DNA of 64,000 nt from Lysobacterales bacterium (lineage in GTDB: Bacteria; Pseudomonadota; Gammaproteobacteria; Xanthomonadales; Ahniellaceae), in the NCBI GenBank assembly GCA_016703225.1, contig JADJCM010000002.1, positions 248,001-312,000 of the forward strand, given 5' to 3'. This document shows, piece by piece, positions 24,958-34,406 of this stretch. Position numbers and translations under genes: made by a program. The first letter of the stretch is position 1. Each line of letters starts with the position of its first letter. The notes below the pieces were generated by a model. That model was not told the origin of the DNA. It saw only the letters and a program-made list of their open reading frames with translations, and ran no database searches.

Positions 24958-26293
24958 CGAACACGCGGGCGAGGCGCGCCGGCAGATGGTGCGGGCCGTC
25001 GGCATTCATCAGCGGCGCCAGCTCGAGTGCCGTGCGATCGAGCATCGGCAGGATCTCGGCACGGAAGCGCGCGACCAGCGCGTCCTCGCGCCACTCGGCG
25101 CGTTCGCCGAGTGCGGCCATCGCCGCGCGCGACTCGCGCCCTTCCCCGACACACTCGAACGGCTTGTGCGCACCGACTTCGAGCAGGGCGTCGAAGTCGG
25201 CGGCGAGCGTGGCGTCGTCGAGCAGGTTGCGCCCGAAGATCGCGACCAATCGTGTTTTCGGCAGGAACGGCGACAACGCCAGGAACACGAAATGGCATTT
25301 CGGGCACTGTCCGCACCAGCGCTCGGCCGGCTTGTCGCCGAGGATGCGGAAGTTGCGGTTACAACTCGAGAACGCGTCGTGGTACTGGGTCAGCGGTGCG
25401 AACAAGCGCGTCACCGCGAGTTCGGACAGAGGCCGCAGCACCGAGAAGTAGTCGAGGTCGGCAGCGACGCGCGTGCTCACGTAGTTGCGGAACGCGCGCT
25501 CGAAGTCGATCGACTTGCTCCACTGGTGGTTCACCGCAAAGCCGTCGTGGACCAGGTTCGCGCTCGAGGCCGAGCGTTCGTTCGAGAACGCGATCGCGTC
25601 GAAGCCATGCAGGATCGCGGCGCAGACCAGGATCGCCGAGTTGATCGCGGTGACCGGGATATGCCCGTTCCAGGCGCCGTTGCGATTCATCTCGAACAGC
25701 AGCGGCGAAATCTGCCGCTCGATGTTCAGTCGCGGCAAGCCGCTGCGCTCGACGCAGGCGGCGATCAGCGGCGAGCGGCCGACCCAGGCCGCCGTCATCG
25801 GCTCGTGCGCGGCGCGCAGCAGTTCGACCGTGACCAGCGAATCCTTGCCGCCGCCGATCGGCACCAGGGTGCGCCGCGGCAGGCCGACGCGCGCGGCAAC
25901 GTCCGGGACGTGGGCGTCGTGCGGAAAATCGATGCGACCGCGCAGGTCGAGGCGGTTGCGATGCGCGAATTCGCCGAGGCCGTGCAGGTAGATCTCGTCG
26001 AGCAAGGCCGCAAGTGCGGCGTCGAGCGGCGCGCCATCGACGGCGATCTGCGGCGGCACCGCGGCCTTGTAGTAGCTGATGCCGGCGATCAGATGCAGCA
26101 GGCGCAACGATGCTGCGAGTGCCGCTTCGCGGCCGGCAGGAATGGCCAATGCAGCGTCCGCGAAGCGGATGGTCTCGGTCAGTTCGGGGCCGTCGTCGAA
26201 GCGGTACACCAGCGCGGCGGAGGCGCTGGCCGCATCGTAGTCGGCGCGCACGAAATGAAAGGTCTGGGCATCACGCGGGTGTTCAATACTCAC
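24944..26293 (-). CDS. murL: UDP-N-acetyl-muramoyl-L-alanyl-L-glutamate epimerase
   Basis: 449 residues from a GTG at 26293 that overlaps the lysAC stop (GTGA). The centre has a PP-loop-like ATP site, LVPIGGGKDSLVTVELL, and the C-terminal part a CxxC pair in RWCGQCPKCHFVF. Length and motifs match MurL of Xanthomonas, which epimerises the terminal L-Glu of UDP-MurNAc-L-Ala-L-Glu to D-Glu in an ATP-dependent way. The neighbouring murD2 strongly supports this. The enzyme would replace or supplement glutamate racemase (MurI). Confidence 0.9.
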   Translation of the reverse strand: MSIEHPRDAQTFHFVRADYDAASASAALVYRFDDGPELTETIRFADAALAIPAGREAALAASLRLLHLIAGISYYKAAVPPQIAVDGAPLDAALAALLDEIYLHGLGEFAHRNRLDLRGRIDFPHDAHVPDVAARVGLPRRTLVPIGGGKDSLVTVELLRAAHEPMTAAWVGRSPLIAACVERSGLPRLNIERQISPLLFEMNRNGAWNGHIPVTAINSAILVCAAILHGFDAIAFSNERSASSANLVHDGFAVNHQWSKSIDFERAFRNYVSTRVAADLDYFSVLRPLSELAVTRLFAPLTQYHDAFSSCNRNFRILGDKPAERWCGQCPKCHFVFLALSPFLPKTRLVAIFGRNLLDDATLAADFDALLEVGAHKPFECVGEGRESRAAMAALGERAEWREDALVARFRAEILPMLDRTALELAPLMNADGPHHLPARLARVFDALG

Positions 26294-28884
26294 AGCATCA
26301 CCTCGTCGGCGGCGGCACGACGGTTGTAGTTCGAGGCCATCACCGCACCATAGGCGCCGGCCTGGGCAATCAGGAACACATTGTCGACCGCGGTGGCCGG
26401 CAGCGCGCGTTCGCCGCCGAGCACGTCGCCGCTCTCGCAGATCGGACCGACGATGTCGGCGCGCAGTGTGTCCGGCGCATCGAGGTGCGACAGGTTCACG
26501 ATCGGATGGTGGGCGTCGTACAGCGCCGGGCGCAGCAGGTTGTGCATGCCGGCATCCAGGCCGACGAAGTTGCGTCCATATTTCTGCTTGACCGCGTTCA
26601 CGCGCGCCAGCAATACGCCGGCTTCGGCAACGAGGTAGCGACCAGGCTCCATCCATAACTCGTATTGCGGATGCGAGTGCTTGATCGTGACCAGCAGTTC
26701 GGCGACGCGGGCCAGGTCGAGCGCGCTGTCATCGGGGTGCGCAGCGATGCCGAAGCCGCCGCCGATGTTCAGCGCACGCACGCTCGCCACCTGCTCGGCG
26801 AGGCTGATCATGTCCTGGTAGACACGACCGAAATGCGCCGCATCGAGAATGCCCGAGCCCAGATGGGCGTGCAGTACGCCAATGCGCAGGCCATGTTCCT
26901 GCGCCTGGCGCACGGCTTCACCGAGCTGGTCGACGCCGATGCCGAACTTGGACTTGGCGCCGCCGGTGCGCACCTTGTCGTGGTGGCCGTGGCCGCTGCC
27001 GAGATCGATGCGCAGCGACACTTCGCGACCGCGCAGCAAGTCGCCGAGTTCGGCGAAGCTGCCGAGATGTTCGATCGTCAGCAGCGCCGGCGTGGCGGCG
27101 ACGCGGCGATAGTCCTCGTGCCGCGCCAGGTTCGGTGTGAACAACAGGCGCGCGTCCGGACAGGTGGCGCGCGCATGCTCGATCTCGCCCGGCGACACAC
27201 ATTCCAGGTCAAAGCCGGCGTCCGCGATCGTGCGCAGCACGGCCGGATGCGCATTCGCCTTGGTCGCATAGAACCAGCGGTCGACGGCGGTGATCGCGCG
27301 CAACTGTGCGGCGCGCTCGCGGATGGTGTCGCGATGGTAGACGTAACGCGGCGTGCGTTCCGCGGCCAGGCGCAGCAGCGCTTCGCGCTCGCGGCGCCAC
27401 CATTCCGCGGGCGACGTGGCCGCAGTGCGATACAGCGACGCCCAGCTCGGTCCGAACACGCGGCTGTCGTCGGCCCGCAACGCGCCACCCTTGACCAGCG
27501 CCTCGTGGATGCGCGGCACCAGGCCATCGGCACGTGCCTCGTCGACGACGAAGGTGAGATTGAGGTCATTCGAACTTTGCGAGATCAGGTGGATCGGCAT
27601 CGCGCCGAACACGTTCCACACCGGTCCCAGTTTGCCGAGCAGGGAGCGGATGCCGCGCCCGACCAGCGAGATCGCCGTGCACGGTCCGATCACCTTGACG
27701 CGGCAGATCGCCGCGAGGTCGGCGCACAGGGCCTCGAGCACGTTCGAATTGACCAGGTTCTCGGTCGGGTCGAGCGAAATCGTCACGTTGGTTTCCGACG
27801 AGCCGATCATGTCGACCGACAGGCCGTGCCGCTTGAACTGCGCGAACACGTCGGCGAGGAAGCCGACCTGCTGCCACATGCCGACCGTTTCCATCGATAC
27901 CAGCATGATGCCGCGACGTGAACTGATCGCCTTCACCGAGAGTACGTCGCGGGCGACGTCGTCGCTGATCACGGTGCCGTCCAGCTCCGGCCGCTGCGTG
28001 TCCTTGATCCACATCGGCACCGAGGACTCACGCACCGGGCCAATGCAGCGTGGATGCAGCACCTTGCCGCCGGTGGTCGCGATTTCCTGCGCCTCGGCGT
28101 AGTCGATCCGCGAGAGCAGGCGCGCATTCGGCACCTGGCGCGGGTCGGCTGAGAACATGCCGGCCACGTCCGTCCAGATCTCGACGCGCTCGGCGCCGAG
28201 CAGGGCACCCAGATACGCCGCCGACGTATCCGAACCGCCGCGACCGAGGATGCAGGTCGCACCCTCGGCATCGCTGGCCATGAAGCCGGGTGCGACGAAA
28301 CAGTCGGCCGTCTGCGCCAGTTCGGCGACGCGAGCCGGTTCGCTGCGTGTCGCGCAGGACACCGACAGCCAGCGCGACCACTCGCTCTGGTTCGGGCGTG
28401 GTTCGACTTTTAGCCACTGTCGTGAATCCAGCCAGCCGCAGCGCAGACCGGTCGAGGCGAGAAACGCGGCGCCGAGCGAGCTCGAGATCAACTCCCCCAT
28501 CGACAGCAGTTCGGCTTGCCAGCGGAACTCGCCGCGCCGAGTGGGCGCCTGTTGCGCGAGCGTCGCCAGCCGATCGAGCCACTGCAGCGTCGTCGCCGGC
28601 GCGTCGATGCCGAGTTCCTCGATCAACTGCAGATGCCGCTCACGGATCGCCGCCGTTTCCGAAGCCAGCGCCTCGGCATCGAGCTCGCGGTCGATGAGTG
28701 CCTGCAGTTGGTTGGTCAACCCCGAAACCGCCGAGACCACGATCACCGGCCGCAGCCCCGCGCGCACCCGTTTCGCCGCCAGTTCCGCAATCGTGCGCCA
28801 GCGCGCCGCCGTGGCGACGCTGGTACCACCGAACTTGAGAACTGCCCAGCGGGCGCAGGGGCTGGAAGGCGAGACGAAATCCAT
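26290..28884 (-). CDS. lysAC: Bifunctional aspartate kinase / diaminopimelate decarboxylase
   Basis: 864 residues joining two enzymes. The N-terminal aspartokinase has VLKFGGTSV, GRGGSDTSAAYLG and EIWTDVAGMFSADPR, followed by ACT-like regulatory segments (VSMETVGMWQQ, SSETNVTISLD). The C-terminal PLP-dependent decarboxylase has YATKANAHP (PLP lysine), GSGHGHHDKV, GGGFGIAAHP, EPGRYLVAEAG and CESGDVLG. The first and last steps of lysine synthesis are thus fused, a mark of Xanthomonadales. Start at 28884 (MDFVSPS). First gene of the operon with murL and murD2. Confidence 0.95.
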   Translation of the reverse strand: MDFVSPSSPCARWAVLKFGGTSVATAARWRTIAELAAKRVRAGLRPVIVVSAVSGLTNQLQALIDRELDAEALASETAAIRERHLQLIEELGIDAPATTLQWLDRLATLAQQAPTRRGEFRWQAELLSMGELISSSLGAAFLASTGLRCGWLDSRQWLKVEPRPNQSEWSRWLSVSCATRSEPARVAELAQTADCFVAPGFMASDAEGATCILGRGGSDTSAAYLGALLGAERVEIWTDVAGMFSADPRQVPNARLLSRIDYAEAQEIATTGGKVLHPRCIGPVRESSVPMWIKDTQRPELDGTVISDDVARDVLSVKAISSRRGIMLVSMETVGMWQQVGFLADVFAQFKRHGLSVDMIGSSETNVTISLDPTENLVNSNVLEALCADLAAICRVKVIGPCTAISLVGRGIRSLLGKLGPVWNVFGAMPIHLISQSSNDLNLTFVVDEARADGLVPRIHEALVKGGALRADDSRVFGPSWASLYRTAATSPAEWWRREREALLRLAAERTPRYVYHRDTIRERAAQLRAITAVDRWFYATKANAHPAVLRTIADAGFDLECVSPGEIEHARATCPDARLLFTPNLARHEDYRRVAATPALLTIEHLGSFAELGDLLRGREVSLRIDLGSGHGHHDKVRTGGAKSKFGIGVDQLGEAVRQAQEHGLRIGVLHAHLGSGILDAAHFGRVYQDMISLAEQVASVRALNIGGGFGIAAHPDDSALDLARVAELLVTIKHSHPQYELWMEPGRYLVAEAGVLLARVNAVKQKYGRNFVGLDAGMHNLLRPALYDAHHPIVNLSHLDAPDTLRADIVGPICESGDVLGGERALPATAVDNVFLIAQAGAYGAVMASNYNRRAAADEVML

Positions 28885-29129
28885 GGATGTGGCAGGCTCC
28901 GAAGCTGTGGAAATTTCACGACATGCTAGTGGCGTCCGCACCACAATCGCGGCCAGATCCCTGACCGGAAAGGGCAATTTGCTGCGGCGCAGCAGTTGAC
29001 GCGGTCATATTTACAGATTTTTAACGCCCATGGTACGGTCCGGCCCACGTTGCAACAGCAGCGGCGTGGTGGCGTGAGCGCAGCCCGCTTTCGACACCAA
29101 GGGCTAACCCTATTTCTGGAGGTTTCCAA

Positions 29130-32090
29130 GTGATTCAACGCAATCAATTCAAGCGTTCGGCGCTCGCGCTCGCGATCGGTTTGACGATGGCCGGCGCCAT
29201 TCAGGCGCAGACCAACACGGCTGGTGCGGTCAGTGGCCAGGCCAAGGCCGGAGATACCATCACCGTCACGAGTTCCACAACCGGCCTTACGCGCACAGTT
29301 ACGGTGGGCAGTGATGGAGTCTATCGCATGGCGCAGCTGCCGACTGGCAGCTACAAGCTCACGCGCAACGGCAGCGAAGCGCGGGACATTCGGATCAGCG
29401 TCGGTACCACGACGAACATCGACTTCTCCGAGGCGACTTCGCTGGAAACTGTCACAGTGACGGGTGGTGCCATCAACCCGATCGACATCTCGTCGGTCGA
29501 GTCTACGGTCGTGTTGACGGAAGCTCAGATCGACACCTTGCCTGTCGCTCGTGATACGACATCCATGGCACTGCTGGCTCCAGGAACTACACTGGGCGAC
29601 AGCCGCTTGGGCGACGATCAGAAGCAGAACGGCAAGTTGGCTTCTTTCGGCGGATCGTCGGTCGCCGAGAACGTCTACTACATCAACGGTTTCAATGTCA
29701 CCAACTTGATCAATGGCGTGGCGTTCAGCGAACTGCCGTTCGAAGCCATCTCCGAGACTCAGGTCAAGAACGGTGGCTACGGGGCGGAGTTCGGCCGATC
29801 GCTGGGTGGCGTAGTCAACGTCATCGGCAAGCGTGGTTCGAACGAGTGGCATTTTGGCGGAAACGCGATCTACTCGCCGGACAGCATGCGCAGCAGTTCC
29901 ATCCGCTTCGTTCCGGCGAATCCCGATGAAGCAGACGGACAGTGGGCTGCCGTCAATACCGATAGCTACAGCGACTCGATGATCTACAACGCGTACGCGA
30001 GCGGCCCGATCGTCGACGACAGGCTGTTCTTCTATGTGTTGGGCCAAGCGACAGATACCAACCAAAGGTCGTTCAGCAACGTGACACAGTCGGAGACGAC
30101 CTCCGACGCGCCGATGTTCTACGGCAACGTGAACTGGTACATCACCGACAACCATATCCTGGAGGTCACGGCCTTCCGCGATCGCGAAGAACAGGAGGTG
30201 GGAACGTGGAATTCGGTAACTCCCTATGGCCGCGAACGGGCAAGTGCCCTGCTGCCGGATGCGTACCAGTATGGCGGTGACAACTACATCGCCAAATGGA
30301 CGGGCTATTTCGGCGACAACCTCACATTCAGCGCACTCTATGGCATCGGCAAGTACGACCACACGTCGCAGGTTGGTTCGGCGTCTTGCAACTACGTGTC
30401 GGATCGCCGCGCCGCGGTCACTGTCCGGCACGGTTGCTGGACGACGTCAGCCATCGACAATCCGGATGCGAACGAGGAGCGTGACGCATACCGAATCGAC
30501 GGTGAGTGGCGGGTGAGCGACCACACTCTCCGTTTTGGTCTTGACAACGAACAGTACGACTTCCTGGGTGGCAGGCGCTACACGGGTGACGGCGGCGTAC
30601 GTCTCATTCGCAGACTGGCACCTGGAGCCACGATCGCCAACTCTGGTTACACCAATACGACCGGCGCTCCGTTGGACTACGTTTCGATTCGCACGTTCCG
30701 CAACGGGGGCGTGTTTACGCTGGAAAATTCAGCATGGTATGTCGAGGACACTTGGCAGATCACGGACAACTTCCTGGCCTACGGCGGTATCCGCAACGAG
30801 TCGTTCACGAACAAGAACGATCAGGGAATGGATTTCATCAAGATCGACAATACTTGGGCGCCGCGGCTCGGTTTCTCGTGGGACGTGCGTGGCGATGCGT
30901 CGCTGAAACTCTTCGGTAACGCAGGGCGCTACTACATTCCGGTCATGGGCAACACCAACCTGCGCCTTTCCGGCACCGAGTACGACGTGACTCAGTGGTT
31001 TGCATTCGATGGAACCTTCAGCAACGACATCTACGAGAACCCGGGCCTGGGCGCGCAATTGGGTAACACCTTTGTGGCTTCGGATGGCCTGCCGAAGGAT
31101 CCGCGCACCGTTGTGGATCCAGACATCAAGCCCATGTTTCAGGACGAATACATCCTTGGCTTCCAGATGCAGCTCAGCGACAACTGGGTGGGCGGCGTTC
31201 GTACGGTATACCGCGATCTCAGCACGGTCATGGATGACTACTGCTCGTACTCGCAGCCATACGAGTGGGCCTTGGCAAATGGGTACTCCGAGGCAGAGGC
31301 CGATGTCATCGGCACCACGGTCACCCACTGCTTCCTGATGAACGTCGGCGAGGATCTGCACGCCAACGTGGACCTCGGGGGCGCCGACCTCACGTTGGTT
31401 ACTATCCCTGCCGACGCACTGGGTCTTCCGAAGGCGAAGCGTACCTACAAGGCCGCGGAATTCTTCTTCGAACGCGTGTTCGACGGCAAGTGGACCGTTC
31501 AGGGCTCCTACACTTGGTCGAAGAGTTGGGGTAACACCGAAGGCTACGTCAAGTCCGATATCGGGCAGGATGATGCGGGTATTTCCGCGGGGTACGACTA
31601 TCCGTCTTTGGCCGACGGCGGCTTGGGTTATCTGCCTAATGATCGGCGTCACGCCGTCAAGGTATTTGGCTCATACCAAGTCAATGACGAATGGCGCCTG
31701 GGCGCCAATGTCTTGATCCAGAGTGGTCGTCCGCTGAACTGCCTCGGCGCGGTTCCGCAAAACGAGGATGGCACCTGGGGTGACGGACATTGGCTGGAAG
31801 AGGGCTATGCGGGCTACGCGATGTACTGCAACGGTGAGCTCGTTCCGCGCGGTACCGCTGGTCGTCTGCAGTGGCAGCACAACTTCGGCCTGAACGTGAC
31901 TTATCAGCCAGAATGGCTGGAAGGCCTGCGTCTGTCGGCTGACGTGTTCAACCTCACCAATGATCGTGAAGTGACCGCGGTGAATGAGCAGTGCGAGTTC
32001 GAGTTCGGCGCCACCGATCCGGGTTGCTACCGGCCGCTGTCGCTGGTTCCGGCGCGCTCCGTGCGGTTCACGGTCGAATTCGACTACTGA
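29130..32090 (+). CDS. Oar-like TonB-dependent receptor with N-terminal carboxypeptidase-regulatory-like domain
   Basis: 986 residues. A signal peptide (to about residue 27, AGAIQA/Q) is followed by a short CarboxypepD_reg-like beta domain (VSGQAKAGDTITVTSS, GVYRMAQLPTGSY). Next come a plug (LETVTVTGGAINP; VAENVYYINGFNV; GAEFGRSLGGVVNVIGKRG) and a 22-strand-type barrel ending in the C-terminal aromatic VEFDY. It should be an outer-membrane importer or Oar-type surface protein. The start is GTG at 29130 with CTGGAGG upstream. TTGACG (28996) and TTTACA (29010) are possible -35 boxes. Codon use is less GC-rich than in its neighbours. A strong terminator follows. Confidence 0.92.
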   Translation: MIQRNQFKRSALALAIGLTMAGAIQAQTNTAGAVSGQAKAGDTITVTSSTTGLTRTVTVGSDGVYRMAQLPTGSYKLTRNGSEARDIRISVGTTTNIDFSEATSLETVTVTGGAINPIDISSVESTVVLTEAQIDTLPVARDTTSMALLAPGTTLGDSRLGDDQKQNGKLASFGGSSVAENVYYINGFNVTNLINGVAFSELPFEAISETQVKNGGYGAEFGRSLGGVVNVIGKRGSNEWHFGGNAIYSPDSMRSSSIRFVPANPDEADGQWAAVNTDSYSDSMIYNAYASGPIVDDRLFFYVLGQATDTNQRSFSNVTQSETTSDAPMFYGNVNWYITDNHILEVTAFRDREEQEVGTWNSVTPYGRERASALLPDAYQYGGDNYIAKWTGYFGDNLTFSALYGIGKYDHTSQVGSASCNYVSDRRAAVTVRHGCWTTSAIDNPDANEERDAYRIDGEWRVSDHTLRFGLDNEQYDFLGGRRYTGDGGVRLIRRLAPGATIANSGYTNTTGAPLDYVSIRTFRNGGVFTLENSAWYVEDTWQITDNFLAYGGIRNESFTNKNDQGMDFIKIDNTWAPRLGFSWDVRGDASLKLFGNAGRYYIPVMGNTNLRLSGTEYDVTQWFAFDGTFSNDIYENPGLGAQLGNTFVASDGLPKDPRTVVDPDIKPMFQDEYILGFQMQLSDNWVGGVRTVYRDLSTVMDDYCSYSQPYEWALANGYSEAEADVIGTTVTHCFLMNVGEDLHANVDLGGADLTLVTIPADALGLPKAKRTYKAAEFFFERVFDGKWTVQGSYTWSKSWGNTEGYVKSDIGQDDAGISAGYDYPSLADGGLGYLPNDRRHAVKVFGSYQVNDEWRLGANVLIQSGRPLNCLGAVPQNEDGTWGDGHWLEEGYAGYAMYCNGELVPRGTAGRLQWQHNFGLNVTYQPEWLEGLRLSADVFNLTNDREVTAVNEQCEFEFGATDPGCYRPLSLVPARSVRFTVEFDY

Positions 32091-32119
32091 TCGACGTTGT
32101 TGCCTGATGCAGTACTCTT

Positions 32120-32149
32120 GGCGGCCCCACTCGTGGGGCCGCCTTTTTT
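32120..32149 (+). terminator. Rho-independent terminator after the Oar-like receptor
   Basis: GGCGGCCCCAC (32120-32130) pairs with GTGGGGCCGCC (32133-32143), followed by TTTTTT (32144-32149). The GC-rich stem and T-run are textbook. It lies 30 bases after the receptor stop and only nine bases before the next gene's possible GTG start. Confidence 0.9.
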
Positions 32150-32158
32150 CTGTCCCCT

Positions 32159-33572
32159 GTGATTGACTCGTACCGAAACGCCCATTCCGATGCCCTGCGT
32201 GCGGCCGCGACACTCCCTCGGAGCGTCGATGAGGCTCGGGCGGTGATGAACCGTCTGCGTGCGTTCAATCTTGCCGAACAGATGTTCGCCTACGTCGATC
32301 GACTGGGCCCGATCGAACGCTTGCCCATTCCCGTGTTGTTGACCGCGGCGAGAAACGTCAGCGCACTGGGAGATCAGGCACGTGCGCTGAAGTATCTGGA
32401 CGAGGCGAAACGGGCAGACCCCGACTTCCCGCCGACGCTCCTGTCGAGGGGGCAGGTATTGATGTTTCTGGGACGGTTCGAGGAGTGCACGCGTGAGATC
32501 CGACTTTGCATGCGTCGGGCGCCGGAACTCGGGCAGGGCTGGTGGCTGCTATCGAAGAACCTGCAGGTAGCGGACGCCGGAGAGGTCGTTCGCGGGGTAC
32601 GGCGGCAGCTGCAAACGCGTTCCCATGGGCCGGTGGACCAGGCCATGTTGGGCTTTGCCCTCCACTTGGCGCTGGATCACCTGGGTCAATTCGGGGATTC
32701 GTGGGAGGCCCTCGCGCGCGCATGCGTTGCGAAACGGAACACGTTGAACTACGTGGCTGAACAGAGTCGCCGGCTCGTGAACCGGCTCATCCAGAGCTGC
32801 TCACGTCCGGCGGAGGTAGTCAGAAGTCCACGCGGGGGCGGTACCGATCTTCATCGTGGGCATGCATCGTTCCGGGACCAGCCTGCTCGAATCCCTGCTG
32901 TCGGCACATCCTCAGGTCAAGGCGCTCGGTGAACTCTACGACTTCAGTCACGCACTGTGCTTCGCTGCGGATCATCGGTGCCAGGGCGTCGTCGACGAGA
33001 CCATCGTCGATTGTGCGCAGACCATCGACCTTGGCGTCGTGGGGCGGCGTTACCTGGAGAGCGGCGCATGGCGCAGAGGCGCGGCGCGCCATTTCACGGA
33101 CAAGTTGCCTTCAAACTTCCTCCACATTGGGTTCATCTGTCAGGCCTTGCCAGATGCAAAGATCTTGCACCTGGTGCGCGATCCCATGGAAACCTGCTTC
33201 TCCAATCTGCGCGAACTGTTTTCAGATGCCTGTGCCTACTCCTATGACCAGATCGAATTGGCTGACTACTATGCGGACTACCATCGCCTGATGGTGCATT
33301 GGCGCCAACGGTACCCCGGGCGCATCCACGATGTGTCGTACGCGGAGCTGACCCAAGATCCCGAGCGCACCCTACGCGAGGCAATGGCCTATTTGGGAAT
33401 CGCATTCGAAGCGGGCATGCCCCGTTCCTTAGGACAGTCGGCGGTTGCGACTGCCAGCGCGGTCCAGGTGCGGAAGCAGGTCAGTCGACCCAGCATCGCC
33501 AAGTGGCGGGCCTACGAGGCCGAGATCCAGCCGCTGGCGCAGCGCTTGCGAGCGCTGGGCATGCTCCGCTGA
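32159..33572 (+). pseudogene. TPR-sulfotransferase, disrupted by a +1 frameshift at about 32834-32838
   Basis: Two frames together encode one TPR-sulfotransferase of about 470 residues. Frame one (32159-32838) gives the TPR-like helical part (ARALKYLDEAKRADPDFP, LGRFEECTREIRLCMRRAP). Frame two (to 33572) gives the catalytic part: GMHRSGTSLLESLL (5'-phosphosulfate loop) and RDPMETCFSNLRELF (3'-phosphate region). Dropping one G from the run GGGGG at 32834-32838 joins them as RGAVPIFIVGMHRSG, matching PIFIVGMPRTG in the paralogue at 36961-38574. It is either a recent frameshift or a base-call error. The GTG at 32159 has no clear ribosome-binding site; an ATG at residue 30 is an alternative. Confidence 0.75.
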
Positions 33573-33595
33573 GATCCTTTTGGGGTCGAGGTGGC

Positions 33596-34159
33596 TCACG
33601 GCACTGCCACCACCCGCACCTCGACGCGGATGCTGTCGCCGGGGTGATGGTCGGTGCGGGTGTGGTAGATGCGGCCGCGGTAGTCGTAGCGTACGTCGTA
33701 TCCGACCACGCGTTCCTGGCGTTGGTATTCGGTGCGGGTTTCGCAGCGTTGCTCTTGATCGCGGACGTAGCGGCCGCCGACGTCGCGGTAGCGCGGGCGG
33801 TGCGCTTCGTCGTGGGCGATGGCTCCGCCGATGACGGCACCGGCGATGGTCGCGGCGCGGCGGCCGTCGCCATGGCCGACGGTGTTTCCGAGTGCGCCGC
33901 CGATCAGCGCGCCGAGCAAGGTGGCGCCGCTGCGGTCGCGGTGGCGGCGCGACTCGTAGCGATAGCGCGGCTCGTAGCGTTCGACCGGTTCGTTCCAGCA
34001 GACTTCGCGCGAGACCGGTTCGTCGACGTAGTCGATGATCGCGTCGACCGCGACGACGCGGGCCATCTCGTATTCCGGCAGGTCGTCATTCCAGGCGAAC
34101 GCGCCGCCCGAGCACAGGACTGCGGCGAGCATAGGGAGCGACTGGGCGAAGATACGCAT
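33596..34159 (-). CDS. Glycine-zipper 2TM domain periplasmic/outer-membrane protein
   Basis: 187 residues with a signal peptide (MRIFAQSLPMLAAVLCSGGAFA, cut). A glycine-zipper pair, ATLLGALIGGALGNTVGHGDGRRAATIAGAVIGGAIAH (shortened here), lies at about residues 83-118, with R/Y-rich segments either side (RYRYESRRHRDR; YQRQERVVGYDVRYDY). Such proteins of the SlyB/PcP-like type insert in or lie by the outer membrane. Start at 34159 has AAGGAGA. Divergent from the EF-G-like gene across 247 bases in which I see no further feature. Confidence 0.8.
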   Translation of the reverse strand: MRIFAQSLPMLAAVLCSGGAFAWNDDLPEYEMARVVAVDAIIDYVDEPVSREVCWNEPVERYEPRYRYESRRHRDRSGATLLGALIGGALGNTVGHGDGRRAATIAGAVIGGAIAHDEAHRPRYRDVGGRYVRDQEQRCETRTEYQRQERVVGYDVRYDYRGRIYHTRTDHHPGDSIRVEVRVVAVP

Positions 34160-34406
34160 GAGGGTTCTCCTTGGGTGACAGCGTGCGTGGCCGGGATGCT
34201 GTGGTCGGCGGGCTGAATTCGCTCTGAATCCACGCGGGTTGGGGGCGACGGTGCCTGCCGGACATTCAGCTTCGCATTCCGGGCTTGACCGGCCGCAGTC
34301 CGAGGAAGACGATCCAAGCCTGACCCTGCGTTCGATCACCGACTGGTGGCCCCGATAGTCAGCGCTGTCGTGGTTGCCGGACCTCAACCCCCGGGAGGAC
34401 TGCGCC

